This document shows positions 43,387 through 51,212 of a stretch of DNA of 64,000 nt, one piece after another; position 1 is the first letter of the stretch, and each line of letters begins with the position of its first letter. Source of the DNA: Streptomyces canus (GTDB lineage: Bacteria; Actinomycetota; Actinomycetes; Streptomycetales; Streptomycetaceae); the NCBI RefSeq assembly GCF_030816965.1, contig NZ_JAUSYQ010000002.1, positions 2,513,001-2,577,000 of the forward strand. Direction: 5' to 3'. The position numbers were made by a program, and so were the translations under genes. The notes under the pieces are model-generated. The model searched no databases. It was given only the letters and a program-made list of their open reading frames with translations, and was not told where the DNA came from.

Positions 43387-44115
43387 ATGGCTGTGGAACC
43401 TACGGACGACAACGAGACCGGTGGGACGGACCGGGCCGGAACGACGGCCGACGGTCCCGACGCGGAGGTCGCCGGTCCCGGCCTCTCGGCTCCCGAGGCA
43501 CCGGACCCGAAGATCGCCGCCGCGATCGCCGCCGCGGAGGCCGCCGGGCCGCAGAACGGCGAGACCGTGCGGATCGACAGCTGGATCTGGTCCGTACGGC
43601 TGGCCAAGACCCGTTCCGCGGGAGCCACCGCCTGTCGGGGCGGGCATGTGCATGTGAACGGGGAGCGCGTGAAGCCCGCCCACTCCCTGCGCGTCGGCGA
43701 CGAGGTGCGCGTCCGCCAGGAGGGCTGGGAGCGGATCGTCATCGTCAAGCGTCTGATCCGCAAGCGGGTCGGCGCCCCGGTGGCCGTCCAGTGCTACGTC
43801 GACAACTCTCCCCCGCCCCCGCCCCGCACGGCCGTCGCCCCCGCCGGCATCCGCGATCGCGGCACCGGCCGCCCGACCAAGCGCGACCGCCGCGAGCTGG
43901 AACGCCTGCGCGGCCTCACGGAGGGCAACCGCCGCACCCGCTTCGCCGGCCCGGGCGGACCCAGCGGCTCGGAGGGATTCGGCGACTCGGACGCGATCGC
44001 CGACTCCGGTGCACCCGACGGCTCGGGCGGCCCCGACAGTTCGGGCGGGGCACGCCGCTCCGGCAGGGACAGGCGCTCGAACCGGGGCGGCCACTCGGGC
44101 AGAACCGGACGCTGA
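43387..44115 (+). CDS. S4-domain RNA-binding protein (HslR-like) with low-complexity tails
   Basis: The 242-aa protein has an S4 RNA-binding domain in the middle: VRIDSWIWSVRLAKTRSAGATACRGGHVHVNGERVKPAHSLRVGDEVRV. This is the heat-shock Hsp15/HslR type, which recycles nascent-chain-bound 50S subunits. An acidic, Ala/Pro-rich N-terminal tail and a long Arg/Gly/Ser-rich C-terminal tail (about 80 residues) frame it. The core is followed by AVQCYVDNSPPPPPRTAVAPAG and GRPTKRDRRELERLRGL, common to actinobacterial homologues. TAAGGT lies 7 bases before the ATG. Confidence 0.88.
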   Translation: MAVEPTDDNETGGTDRAGTTADGPDAEVAGPGLSAPEAPDPKIAAAIAAAEAAGPQNGETVRIDSWIWSVRLAKTRSAGATACRGGHVHVNGERVKPAHSLRVGDEVRVRQEGWERIVIVKRLIRKRVGAPVAVQCYVDNSPPPPPRTAVAPAGIRDRGTGRPTKRDRRELERLRGLTEGNRRTRFAGPGGPSGSEGFGDSDAIADSGAPDGSGGPDSSGGARRSGRDRRSNRGGHSGRTGR

Positions 44116-44162
44116 GGCGAAACCGCACGCTGCTCCGGCGTCGGCGGACAAGCGACCGTCGG

Positions 44163-44220
44163 CCACCACCGTGAGGCCGGTCCCCTCCCGAAAGGCAGGG
44201 CACCGGCCTCACCGCGGTGG
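44163..44220. terminator. Bidirectional hairpin terminator between convergent genes
   Basis: An 11-bp perfect stem GTGAGGCCGGT/ACCGGCCTCAC (44171-44181 and 44202-44212) is flanked by a further CCAC/GTGG pairing. The inner loop can form CCCT/AGGG. It sits between the stops of the S4-domain and DoxX genes, which converge here. Confidence 0.75.
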
Positions 44221-44237
44221 CCGTGGCGCGGCTCTCC

Positions 44238-44705
44238 TCACGCCCGTCGTCGCACCAGGCGCAGCAGGTCCGCGTTGTGCCGGCGCCGGGCCCAGGCGAT
44301 CAGGGCGAGCGGGACGATCAGGATGAGCGGAGTCGCCGCGTTCTCCCCGTCGAAGTAGGTGAGCTGGACGACGAACGCGCCGACCATCAGCCCGCTCAGC
44401 GCCACGGCCGCCACCGACTGCAGCACCGGGACCAACAGGGCGATCCCACCAGCCAGTTCGAGCACGCCGATGATGTACATCCCCGCACTGCCCCAGCCCA
44501 TCTTGTCGAAGCCCTCGGCGGCCGAGGGGTGCGCGATCAGCTTGGGGAGCGCGCTCGCGACGACGTAGAAGAGGGCGAGCACGACCTGAAGGGTGCGCAG
44601 GGCGATCCGGGCCCGGCGGCCGCGTACGGTCGAGGACTCGGCGATGACAGGGGAGACGGCGGAGGAAGCAGCGGTACGGGTGACGGGGACGGTGGTCTCG
44701 GACAT
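44238..44705 (-). CDS. DoxX-family membrane protein
   Basis: The 155-aa protein has four membrane helices. Its DoxX signature is ALRTLQVVLALFYVVASALPKLIAHPSAAEGFDKMGWGSAGMYIIGVLELAGGIALLVP. The family includes thiosulfate:quinone oxidoreductase subunits and many proteins of unknown function. AGGAG precedes the ATG at 44705 by about 6 bases. The N-terminal 30 residues are Ser/Thr/Ala-rich and cytoplasmic by the charge rule. No redox partner gene is adjacent. Confidence 0.87.
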   Translation of the reverse strand: MSETTVPVTRTAASSAVSPVIAESSTVRGRRARIALRTLQVVLALFYVVASALPKLIAHPSAAEGFDKMGWGSAGMYIIGVLELAGGIALLVPVLQSVAAVALSGLMVGAFVVQLTYFDGENAATPLILIVPLALIAWARRRHNADLLRLVRRRA

Positions 44706-44884
44706 CGGGGTCTCCTGGGGGAAGCGGTCCGTGTTGCTGTCGAAGAGGTAGACCTGCGCCCGCACCCGGACTCATCGCCATCCCCTGACCGGTTTCCTCA
44801 GCCGGTCGTCACCACCGCCCGCACCCGTCCAACGGCCCGTGTCCGCACGGCCGTTCCCGAGTCACACAGGTTCACCCGTCCGAG

Positions 44885-45784
44885 CTACCAGGGGAACCAG
44901 CCGTGCCCGAGGTACCAGTGCCCGCCGGCCCGCAGGTGATCACCGACAGCCCGCTCCAGCGCTGTCCGGCGTGGCAGGCTCTCCACCGACAGCTCCGGAT
45001 CCCCGAACACGAACTGCACCGGCTCGGCGTCCTCCGGCTCCGGGTCCTCGGGGGCCAGCCGGAAGCGCTCCTGGAACCGGACGATGTTGGAGTCCGCGGG
45101 CAGATACCCCTTCAACTGCGGGTCGAGCAGCCAGGAATGGCACAGCGCGGCACCATACGGCTCCTCCGCGAAGTGCCGGGCGAAGAACTCGGCGGCCAGG
45201 GTGAGCGAGCGAGCGCACGCCTCCGGTGACAGCGGCCCGAGGAAGTCGGGGATGTGCAGGCTCAGACAGGGCGTGCCGGGGGCGATGTCCAGCCCGGCAG
45301 CCGCGAGCGTCCGACGGTTCCACGGCCCGTATCGCGTCCGCTCGAACTGGAGTCGTCCCAGCTGGTACAGCTCGCCCCGGGAGTGCCGGGTCAGCCAGCG
45401 GGGTGACTGCACGCCCGTCCTGCCGTACCGCCTGCGGTGCACGGCCATGTTCCGCCCGAGGTCGGCGAGGGTGCGCCGGGACACCTCGGCCGGGATGCCG
45501 CGCGAGCGGTGGTACGCGCGCGTGTGGGGCAGCGCCGCCACGAACACGTAGGCGGGGAAGCAGCGTTGGAGGGCGCCGGCCGGCCAGTCGAGCTCGGGCA
45601 GGACGACCGGGTCGTCGGCCCTGCCCATGTCCCGGACGAGTTCGTCGACGGAGTGTTCCAGGAACCGCCGCAGCTCCGGGTCGTCCATGACCCGTCGGCC
45701 CATCCGTACGAGTTCGCCCACGTCCTCGTGCGGTACAGCGAGTTCCACCAGCACCTCGGCCAGTTCGTCGGCGTCCGGAAGCAC
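44885..45784 (-). CDS. Acyltransferase-domain protein (GNAT-like, two-domain, actinobacterial)
   Basis: The 299-aa protein begins MLPDADELAEVLVELAVPHEDVGELVRMG and contains YVFVAALPHTRAYHRSRGIPAEVSRRTLADLGRNMAVHRRRYGRTG and LYQLGRLQFERTRYG. It ends RHFAEEPYGAALCHSWLLDPQLKGYLPADSNIVRFQERF. I recall these as the N- and C-terminal acyltransferase-like domains found in a family widespread in actinobacteria, of unknown substrate. The catalytic residues are not established. The GTG at 45782-45784 follows an AGAGGGGG tract. The gene is divergent from a small membrane protein. Confidence 0.7.
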   Translation of the reverse strand: MLPDADELAEVLVELAVPHEDVGELVRMGRRVMDDPELRRFLEHSVDELVRDMGRADDPVVLPELDWPAGALQRCFPAYVFVAALPHTRAYHRSRGIPAEVSRRTLADLGRNMAVHRRRYGRTGVQSPRWLTRHSRGELYQLGRLQFERTRYGPWNRRTLAAAGLDIAPGTPCLSLHIPDFLGPLSPEACARSLTLAAEFFARHFAEEPYGAALCHSWLLDPQLKGYLPADSNIVRFQERFRLAPEDPEPEDAEPVQFVFGDPELSVESLPRRTALERAVGDHLRAGGHWYLGHGWFPW

Positions 45785-45860
45785 GCGGTGACCCCCTCTT
45801 CGGCCCTTTGGTCAACGTCCGTTCCGAAGAGTACGTTGCAAGGGAGGAGTGGTGATCCCG

Positions 45861-46127
45861 ATGCGTACGGGCAGTGAGCCGGCGACCGCGCGCAGTGCGC
45901 TGCGGATGCGGTTCTGGCTGAGTGTGTGGGGGCTGGTCTGGGCGGTCTTCGGTACGGTCGCGTTCGCGCTGGCGGGCCGGACCGGGTGGGCGATCGCCTG
46001 CGGAGTGCTGTGGCTGGTGATCACCGCCGACATGGCGATGATCCTCCGGCACATCCGTCAGGGCCCGCACTACCAGCCGGGTCCCGACATCCCGCCGTAC
46101 CGCCCGCCGGAAAACCGACCCAGGTAG
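45861..46127 (+). CDS. Small membrane protein, 88 aa
   Basis: From ATG 45861 the protein reads MRTGSEPATARSALRMRF, then two adjacent membrane helices (WLSVWGLVWAVFGTVAFAL and GWAIACGVLWLVITADMAMI) and a Pro-rich tail HYQPGPDIPPYRPPENRP. GTG codons at 45849 and 45852 are alternatives but lie too close to the GGAGGAG at 45843-45849. I recognise no family beyond a general Streptomyces small membrane protein. Confidence 0.75.
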   Translation: MRTGSEPATARSALRMRFWLSVWGLVWAVFGTVAFALAGRTGWAIACGVLWLVITADMAMILRHIRQGPHYQPGPDIPPYRPPENRPR

Positions 46128-46140
46128 CGGGCCGACACGC

Positions 46141-46521
46141 TCAGGTGTCGAACCGCGCCGCCTTCAGGAACTCCGGCTTCGGGTCCAGCGCGGCCGCCAG
46201 CCGGAAGTGACGCCTGGCCTGGTCGGTCCGGCCCTGCCGCTCATAGGTACGGGCGAGTGCGAAGTGGGCGAAGGCATTGTCCGGCTCGCGCTCCAGAACG
46301 ATGGTGAACTCCAGCTCGGCGGGCCGCAGTTGCGCGGCGGCGAAGAAGGCACGCGCGCGCAGCAGCCGGGCAGCGGTGTTCTCCGGGTGGGCGGCGATGA
46401 CGGAGTCGAGCAGCTTCACCGCGCCCCGCGGGTCCCGCGCGGAGAGCAACTGCTCGGCTGCGCGGAAGTCGATGACATGCGTCTCCGGAGTACGTCCGGT
46501 CGATCCGCTGGTCTCGGGCAC
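46141..46521 (-). CDS. Tetratricopeptide-repeat protein
   Basis: The 126-aa protein contains about three TPR units: IDFRAAEQLLSARDPRGAVKLLDSVIAAHPENTAARLLRARAFF, then ELEFTIVLEREPDNAFAHFALARTYERQGRTDQARRHFRLAAALDPKP. It is a small all-helical adaptor, with no signal peptide. The GTG at 46519-46521 lies 51 bases past the coaE stop in the same direction, so it is probably in the coaE transcript. Its partner is unknown. Confidence 0.87.
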   Translation of the reverse strand: MPETSGSTGRTPETHVIDFRAAEQLLSARDPRGAVKLLDSVIAAHPENTAARLLRARAFFAAAQLRPAELEFTIVLEREPDNAFAHFALARTYERQGRTDQARRHFRLAAALDPKPEFLKAARFDT

Positions 46522-46571
46522 GGCAAAGTCCTTCCCTCACTGGAAGGGTTCAACGCCCGGACAGGGGGGTG

Positions 46572-47189
46572 CTATTCCTGAGACGTCCGGGACGCGCGTG
46601 CCCGGCGTACGAGATCGCCCCATACCTCCTGTACGCGTCGCCGCAGCACTTCCAGGGGTACGTCGTTGTCGATCACGACGTCCGCGATCTCCAGGCGCTT
46701 CTCGCGTGTCGCCTGGGCTGCCATACGCGCGCGTGCGTCCTGCTCGGTCATGCCACGCAGCCTGACGAGCCGGTCGAGCTGGGTCTCGGGGCTCGCGTCG
46801 ACGACGACCACGAGGTCGTAGAGCGGCGCGAGGGCGTTCTCCGCGAGGAGCGGCACGTCGTGGACGACGACGGCGTCCTCGGCTGCGGCGGATTCGAGCT
46901 CGCGGGAGCGGGCGCCCACCAGCGGATGCACGATCGAGTTCAGTACGGCCAGCCGGTCCGGGTCGGCGAAGACGATGGAGCCCAGCTTGGGGCGGTCGAG
47001 GCCGCCGTTCTCGGCGAGTACGTCCTCGCCGAAGGCCTCCACGACCGCGGCGAGGCCGGGCGTGCCCGGCGCGACGACCTCGCGCGCGATGCGGTCCGCG
47101 TCGATCAGGACGGCGCCGTGCTCCACGAGGAGCCTCGACACCTCACTCTTGCCGGCGCCGATACCGCCGGTCAGGCCCACCTTCAGCAT
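46572..47189 (-). CDS. coaE: Dephospho-CoA kinase
   Basis: The 205-aa enzyme phosphorylates dephospho-CoA in the last step of CoA synthesis. The P-loop is [34 protein letters not shown] contains the conserved Asp, and [11 protein letters not shown] and [11 protein letters not shown] match the CoA-binding motifs. [32 protein letters not shown] is the lid. The length is normal, without the C-terminal UPF0157 fusion found in some actinobacteria such as Mycobacterium. TAGGCT lies 7 bases before the ATG, suggesting a leaderless mRNA. Confidence 0.95.
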   Translation of the reverse strand: MLKVGLTGGIGAGKSEVSRLLVEHGAVLIDADRIAREVVAPGTPGLAAVVEAFGEDVLAENGGLDRPKLGSIVFADPDRLAVLNSIVHPLVGARSRELESAAAEDAVVVHDVPLLAENALAPLYDLVVVVDASPETQLDRLVRLRGMTEQDARARMAAQATREKRLEIADVVIDNDVPLEVLRRRVQEVWGDLVRRARASRTSQE

Positions 47190-47259
47190 GACCGGAAGCC
47201 TAGACGCTCGGCCTGGGGGCGATGCGGGGTGGTACGGGAGGAGACCTGGGGCGCGTGCC

Positions 47260-48198
47260 TCAGCTGTCGCCTTCCCGTTCGGCCAGGAAGCGCTCGAACT
47301 CCAGGCCGATCTCGTCCGCCGACGGGATGTCCACCGGCTCGGCCAGCATGTTGCCCCTGGTCTCCGCGCCCGCCGCCGCGTCGTACTGGTGCTCGAGACC
47401 CTGGACGAGGGCCACGAGATCCTCGTCGCCCTCCTGGATCTGGCGCTCGATCTCGGTCTGGGTGCGGTGGGCGTCGGTGCGCAGGGCGTGGGCGATGCCG
47501 GGCAGGACCATGCCGGTGGCGGCCGTGATGGCCTCCAGGACGGTCAGGGCCGCGTCCGGGTAGGTCGAGCGCGCGATGTAGTGCGGAACGTGCGCCGCGA
47601 CGCCCAGGACGTCGTGACCGGCCTCCATGAGCCGGTACTCGACCAGGGCCTCGGCACTGCCGGGCACCTGCGCCTCGTCGAAGGGGCTGCGGTGGCCGGG
47701 GACGAGGTCATGGCGGTTGCCGTGCGGGGTGAGACCGACGGGGCGGGTGTGCGGGACGCCCATCGGGATGCCGTGGAAGTTCACGGACAGCCGGACGCCG
47801 AGCCGCTCCACGATCTGCTGGACGGCCGCGGCGAAGCGTTCCCACTCCACGTCCGGCTCCGGGCCCGACAGCAGCAGGAAGGGCGCTCCGGTGGCGTCCT
47901 GGACGAGCCGCACGTCGATCGTGGGCTCCTCGTACTCCGTCCAGCGGTCGCGCTTGAAGGTGAGCAGCGGACGGCGGGCGCGGTAGTCGACGAGCCGGTC
48001 GTGGTCGAAACGGGCCACGACCTGGTTCGGCAGCGAGTCGAGCAGCCGGTCGACGATCTGGTCGCCGGTCTCGCCCGCATCCATGTATCCGTCGAAGTGG
48101 TAGAGCATGACCAAGCCGGCCGACTCCTGGGCGAGCGCCATGTCTACAACGGCGAGGCCCTTGGGCTCCCATGCGTACAAACCCTGCGGATCAAGCAC
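47260..48198 (-). CDS. PAC2-family protein
   Basis: The 312-aa protein carries the PAC2 fold: [68 protein letters not shown] and [20 protein letters not shown]. The family includes eukaryotic proteasome assembly chaperone 2 and actinobacterial proteins associated with proteasome-bearing species. The role in bacteria is unproved. GAGGAGGAG precedes the GTG at 48196-48198. It is followed by coaE after a 70-base gap. Confidence 0.9.
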   Translation of the reverse strand: MLDPQGLYAWEPKGLAVVDMALAQESAGLVMLYHFDGYMDAGETGDQIVDRLLDSLPNQVVARFDHDRLVDYRARRPLLTFKRDRWTEYEEPTIDVRLVQDATGAPFLLLSGPEPDVEWERFAAAVQQIVERLGVRLSVNFHGIPMGVPHTRPVGLTPHGNRHDLVPGHRSPFDEAQVPGSAEALVEYRLMEAGHDVLGVAAHVPHYIARSTYPDAALTVLEAITAATGMVLPGIAHALRTDAHRTQTEIERQIQEGDEDLVALVQGLEHQYDAAAGAETRGNMLAEPVDIPSADEIGLEFERFLAEREGDS

Positions 48199-48325
48199 TG
48201 TGACCGCTCCTCCTCGTGTTCATACGCGTCAACGCGCCCTGGAACAGCGGCATTCCCACCCGGGCCCTTGATCAGGCCATCTCTTACGCCCTTTTCATGA
48301 CAGAGGGAGAAACAACGCGCCCCGT

Positions 48326-48385
48326 CAGGGGCGCGGGGCTGTGTCGATATGCGGCTCCGCCGCGTGGCCGCGACGAGCCCCCACC
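48326..48385 (+). repeat. Dispersed Streptomyces intergenic repeat, copy A
   Basis: The sequence AGGGGCGCGGGGCTGTGTCG followed by ATATGCGGCTCCGCCGCGTGG repeats the minus-strand sequence at 27271-27317. It lies in the 262-base gap between the PAC2 gene start and the rpsA stop, past the end of rpsA transcription. The GCGGCTCCGCCGC core can fold into a hairpin. Confidence 0.7.
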
Positions 48386-48461
48386 GGCCGTCGGACAAAC
48401 GCTGAAGGACCGCACCCCGAAAGGTACGGCCCCTCAGTCAAGAGCTACTGCTCAGTGGGCG

Positions 48462-49973
48462 TCAGCTCTGCCCACCGGCCAGCTTCTCGCGCAGCGCGGC
48501 AAGCGCCTCGTCCGAAGCCAGCGCGCCGGAGGTGTCCGCACCCTCGGAGGAGTACGAACCGCCACCGCCGCCGCCACCACCGGCGGCCGGAGCCGCACCC
48601 GCGGCGTCCCCGCCCTCGGCGGCAGCAGCCGCGTCGGCCTCGCGGGACTTGATGACCTGCTGCTGGTGCTGCTCGAAGCGGGTCTGCGCCTCGGCGTACT
48701 GGTGCTCCCACGCCTCGCGCTGGGTCTCGTAGCCCTCGAGCCAGTCGTTGGTCTCGGGGTCGAAGCCCTCGGGGTAGATGTAGTTGCCCTGGTCGTCGTA
48801 CGACGCGGCCATGCCGTACAGGGTCGGGTCGAACTCGACCGAGGCCGGGTCCGAACCGAACGCCTCGTTGGCCTGCTTCAGCGAGAGGCTGATGCGACGG
48901 CGCTCGAGGTCGATGTCGATGACCTTGACGAAGATCTCGTCGTTGACCTGGACGACCTGCTCCGGGATCTCCACGTGGCGCTCGGCCAGCTCGGAGATGT
49001 GGACCAGACCCTCGATGCCCTCGTCCACGCGGACGAACGCACCGAACGGAACCAGCTTCGTGACCTTGCCGGGCACGACCTGGCCGATCTGGTGGGTCCG
49101 GGCGAACTGCTGCCACGGGTCTTCCTGGGTCGCCTTCAGCGACAGGGAGACACGCTCGCGGTCCATGTCGACGTCGAGAACCTCGACGGTGACTTCCTGG
49201 CCGACCTCGACAACCTCGGACGGGTGGTCGATGTGCTTCCAGGAGAGCTCGGAGACGTGGACCAGTCCGTCGACGCCACCCAGGTCCACGAAGGCACCGA
49301 AGTTGACGATCGAGGAGACCACACCGGAACGGACCTGACCCTTCTGGAGGGTCGTGAGGAACGTCTGGCGAACCTCGGACTGGGTCTGCTCGAGCCAGGC
49401 ACGGCGGGACAGGACCACGTTGTTGCGGTTCTTGTCCAGCTCGATGATCTTGGCCTCGAGCTCCTTGCCCACGTAAGGCTGAAGGTCGCGAACGCGGCGC
49501 ATCTCGACGAGGGAGGCCGGCAGGAAGCCACGGAGGCCGATGTCGAGGATGAGACCACCCTTGACGACCTCGATGACGGTACCGGTGACGATGCCGTCTT
49601 CTTCCTTGATCTTCTCGATGGTGCCCCAGGCACGCTCGTACTGGGCGCGCTTCTTCGAGAGGATCAGGCGGCCTTCCTTGTCCTCCTTCTGGAGAACAAG
49701 GGCCTCGATCTCATCGCCCACGGCGACGACCTCGTTGGGGTCGACGTCGTGCTTGATGGAGAGCTCGCGGCTCGGGATAACGCCTTCGGTCTTGTAACCG
49801 ATGTCGAGCAGGACCTCGTCCCGGTCGACCTTCACGATGACGCCGTCGACGATGTCGCCGTCGTTGAAGTACTTGATCGTCTCGTCGATCGCGGCGAGGA
49901 AGGCTTCCTCGTTACCGATGTCGTTGACCGCTACCTGCGGAGTGGTAGAGGTGGTCTCGGTGCTGCTCGTCAT
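48462..49973 (-). CDS. rpsA: 30S ribosomal protein S1
   Basis: S1 (503 aa) has four S1 OB-fold repeats: GDIVDGVIVKVDRDEVLLDIGYKTEGVIP, GIVTGTVIEVVKGGLILDIGLRGFLPASL, GQVRSGVVSSIVNFGAFVDLGGVDGLVHVSELSW, and GQVVPGKVTKLVPFGAFVRVDEGIEGLVHISELAERH. The C-terminal 130 residues are a charged, Gln/Ala-rich region ending in a glycine run (GGGGGGGG) and a short helix. This is the usual actinobacterial form, shorter than the six-repeat E. coli protein. It binds mRNA for translation initiation. The promoter and a long leader are listed separately. Confidence 0.97.
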   Translation of the reverse strand: MTSSTETTSTTPQVAVNDIGNEEAFLAAIDETIKYFNDGDIVDGVIVKVDRDEVLLDIGYKTEGVIPSRELSIKHDVDPNEVVAVGDEIEALVLQKEDKEGRLILSKKRAQYERAWGTIEKIKEEDGIVTGTVIEVVKGGLILDIGLRGFLPASLVEMRRVRDLQPYVGKELEAKIIELDKNRNNVVLSRRAWLEQTQSEVRQTFLTTLQKGQVRSGVVSSIVNFGAFVDLGGVDGLVHVSELSWKHIDHPSEVVEVGQEVTVEVLDVDMDRERVSLSLKATQEDPWQQFARTHQIGQVVPGKVTKLVPFGAFVRVDEGIEGLVHISELAERHVEIPEQVVQVNDEIFVKVIDIDLERRRISLSLKQANEAFGSDPASVEFDPTLYGMAASYDDQGNYIYPEGFDPETNDWLEGYETQREAWEHQYAEAQTRFEQHQQQVIKSREADAAAAAEGGDAAGAAPAAGGGGGGGGSYSSEGADTSGALASDEALAALREKLAGGQS

Positions 49974-50168
49974 GTGGGAAAGGGCTCCGGTACGGACAGT
50001 GAGTCGTAGGTACTGCTTACGCCGGGAGCCTGTTTCGCTCTGCAGAAGCCGGACAGCCAAGGAAGCGCCACACAATCGCTGGTGGCGCCTCGACAACCGA
50101 GGGGACATACAACAGATGCGAGCGCAGCCTGCTACGTCTGAGGAGCGCAGGCCCGCAGCGCAACTTGT
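49974..50168 (-). promoter_or_regulatory. Long 5' leader of rpsA with hairpin
   Basis: About 190 bases separate the predicted transcript start from the rpsA ATG. On the minus strand a 7-bp stem GCGCCAC/GTGGCGC (50082-50088 with 50065-50071) encloses a 10-base loop. No clear ribosome site precedes the ATG (the bases before it read CCCTTTCCCAC), which is common for S1 genes. Autogenous control by S1 is an inference. Confidence 0.5.
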
Positions 50169-50197
50169 AGCATACGGGGGCAGCCGGACAGGGTCAA
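50169..50197 (-). promoter_or_regulatory. Strong sigma-70 (HrdB-type) promoter of rpsA
   Basis: On the minus strand TTGACC (50192-50197) and TATGCT (50169-50174) are separated by exactly 17 bases, an excellent match to the Streptomyces housekeeping consensus. The transcript would start near 50162. Confidence 0.8.
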
Positions 50198-50287
50198 TGC
50201 GCGAAGGCGCACACCCGGGGCGGATCGCCGCATACCCGGCAGAAAACCAGTCTCACGAGGCCACGCGGACCCGCCGACGTCCCATTC

Positions 50288-51181
50288 GTGACGTCGTCAC
50301 GACGGTCGGGACGGAAGAGCCCGCAGACTAATACGAGGGAGCCGATCATCCAAGAGCCCGCATCGCACCAGCAGGAGACGGGTCCGGACGCGGAGTCGCA
50401 GGCCACCCGGCGTGACGCGGACGTCACCGAGAGCTCCCGGGCCAACCGGGGCTGGTGGGACCGCAACGCCGACGAGTACCAGGTCGAGCACGGCACGTTC
50501 CTCGGCGACGACCGCTTCGTGTGGGGCCCCGAGGGTCTCGACGAGGTGGAGGCCGAGCTGCTGGGCCCGTCCGAGGACCTCAAGGGCCGGGACGTCCTGG
50601 AGATCGGCGCCGGCGCCGCCCAGTGCGCGCGCTGGCTGGCGGCGCAGGGCGCCCGCCCGGTCGCCCTCGACATCTCCCACCGCCAGCTCCAGCACGCCCT
50701 GCGCATCGGTACGTCCTTCCCCCTGGTGTGCGCCGACGCGGGCGCGCTGCCCTTCGCGGACGCCTCGTTCGACCTGGCGTGCTCGGCGTACGGCGCGCTG
50801 CCCTTCGTCGCCGACCCGGTACTGGTCCTCAAGGAGGTGCGGCGCGTCCTGCGCCCGGGCGGCCGCTTCGTCTTCTCGGTCACCCACCCCATCCGCTGGG
50901 CCTTCCCGGACGAGCCCGGCCCCGAGGGCCTCTCCGTCTCCGCCTCCTACTTCGACCGCACGCCCTACGTCGAACAGGACGAGCAGGGCCGCGCGGTGTA
51001 CGTCGAGCACCACCGCACGATCGGCGACCGGGTGCGTGACGTGGTCGCCGGCGGCTTCCGCCTGGTCGACCTGGTCGAGCCGGAGTGGCCGGTCTGGAAC
51101 ACCTCGGAGTGGGGCGGCTGGTCTCCCCTGCGCGGGAATCTGATCCCCGGGAGTGCGATCTTCGTGTGCGAGCGCGACTGA
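50288..51181 (+). CDS. SAM-dependent methyltransferase, class I
   Basis: The protein carries a clear methyltransferase domain: WWDRNADEYQVEHGTFLGDDRFVWGPEGLDE, motif I DVLEIGAGAAQCARWLAAQGARPVALDIS, motif II DASFDLACSAYGALPFV and motif III VLRPGGRFVFSVTHPIRWAFPD. The substrate is unknown. The start is uncertain. The first canonical in-frame codon is GTG 50288 (297 aa) and has no ribosome site. GAGGGAG at 50335-50341 instead points to an ATC at 50345 or 50348, where an ordinary GTG or ATG would be expected. No other ATG or GTG occurs until well into the conserved domain. Confidence 0.85.
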   Translation: MTSSRRSGRKSPQTNTREPIIQEPASHQQETGPDAESQATRRDADVTESSRANRGWWDRNADEYQVEHGTFLGDDRFVWGPEGLDEVEAELLGPSEDLKGRDVLEIGAGAAQCARWLAAQGARPVALDISHRQLQHALRIGTSFPLVCADAGALPFADASFDLACSAYGALPFVADPVLVLKEVRRVLRPGGRFVFSVTHPIRWAFPDEPGPEGLSVSASYFDRTPYVEQDEQGRAVYVEHHRTIGDRVRDVVAGGFRLVDLVEPEWPVWNTSEWGGWSPLRGNLIPGSAIFVCERD

Positions 51182-51212
51182 GGCGCTCCGGCCGTCGTAC
51201 GACACTGGGGAC

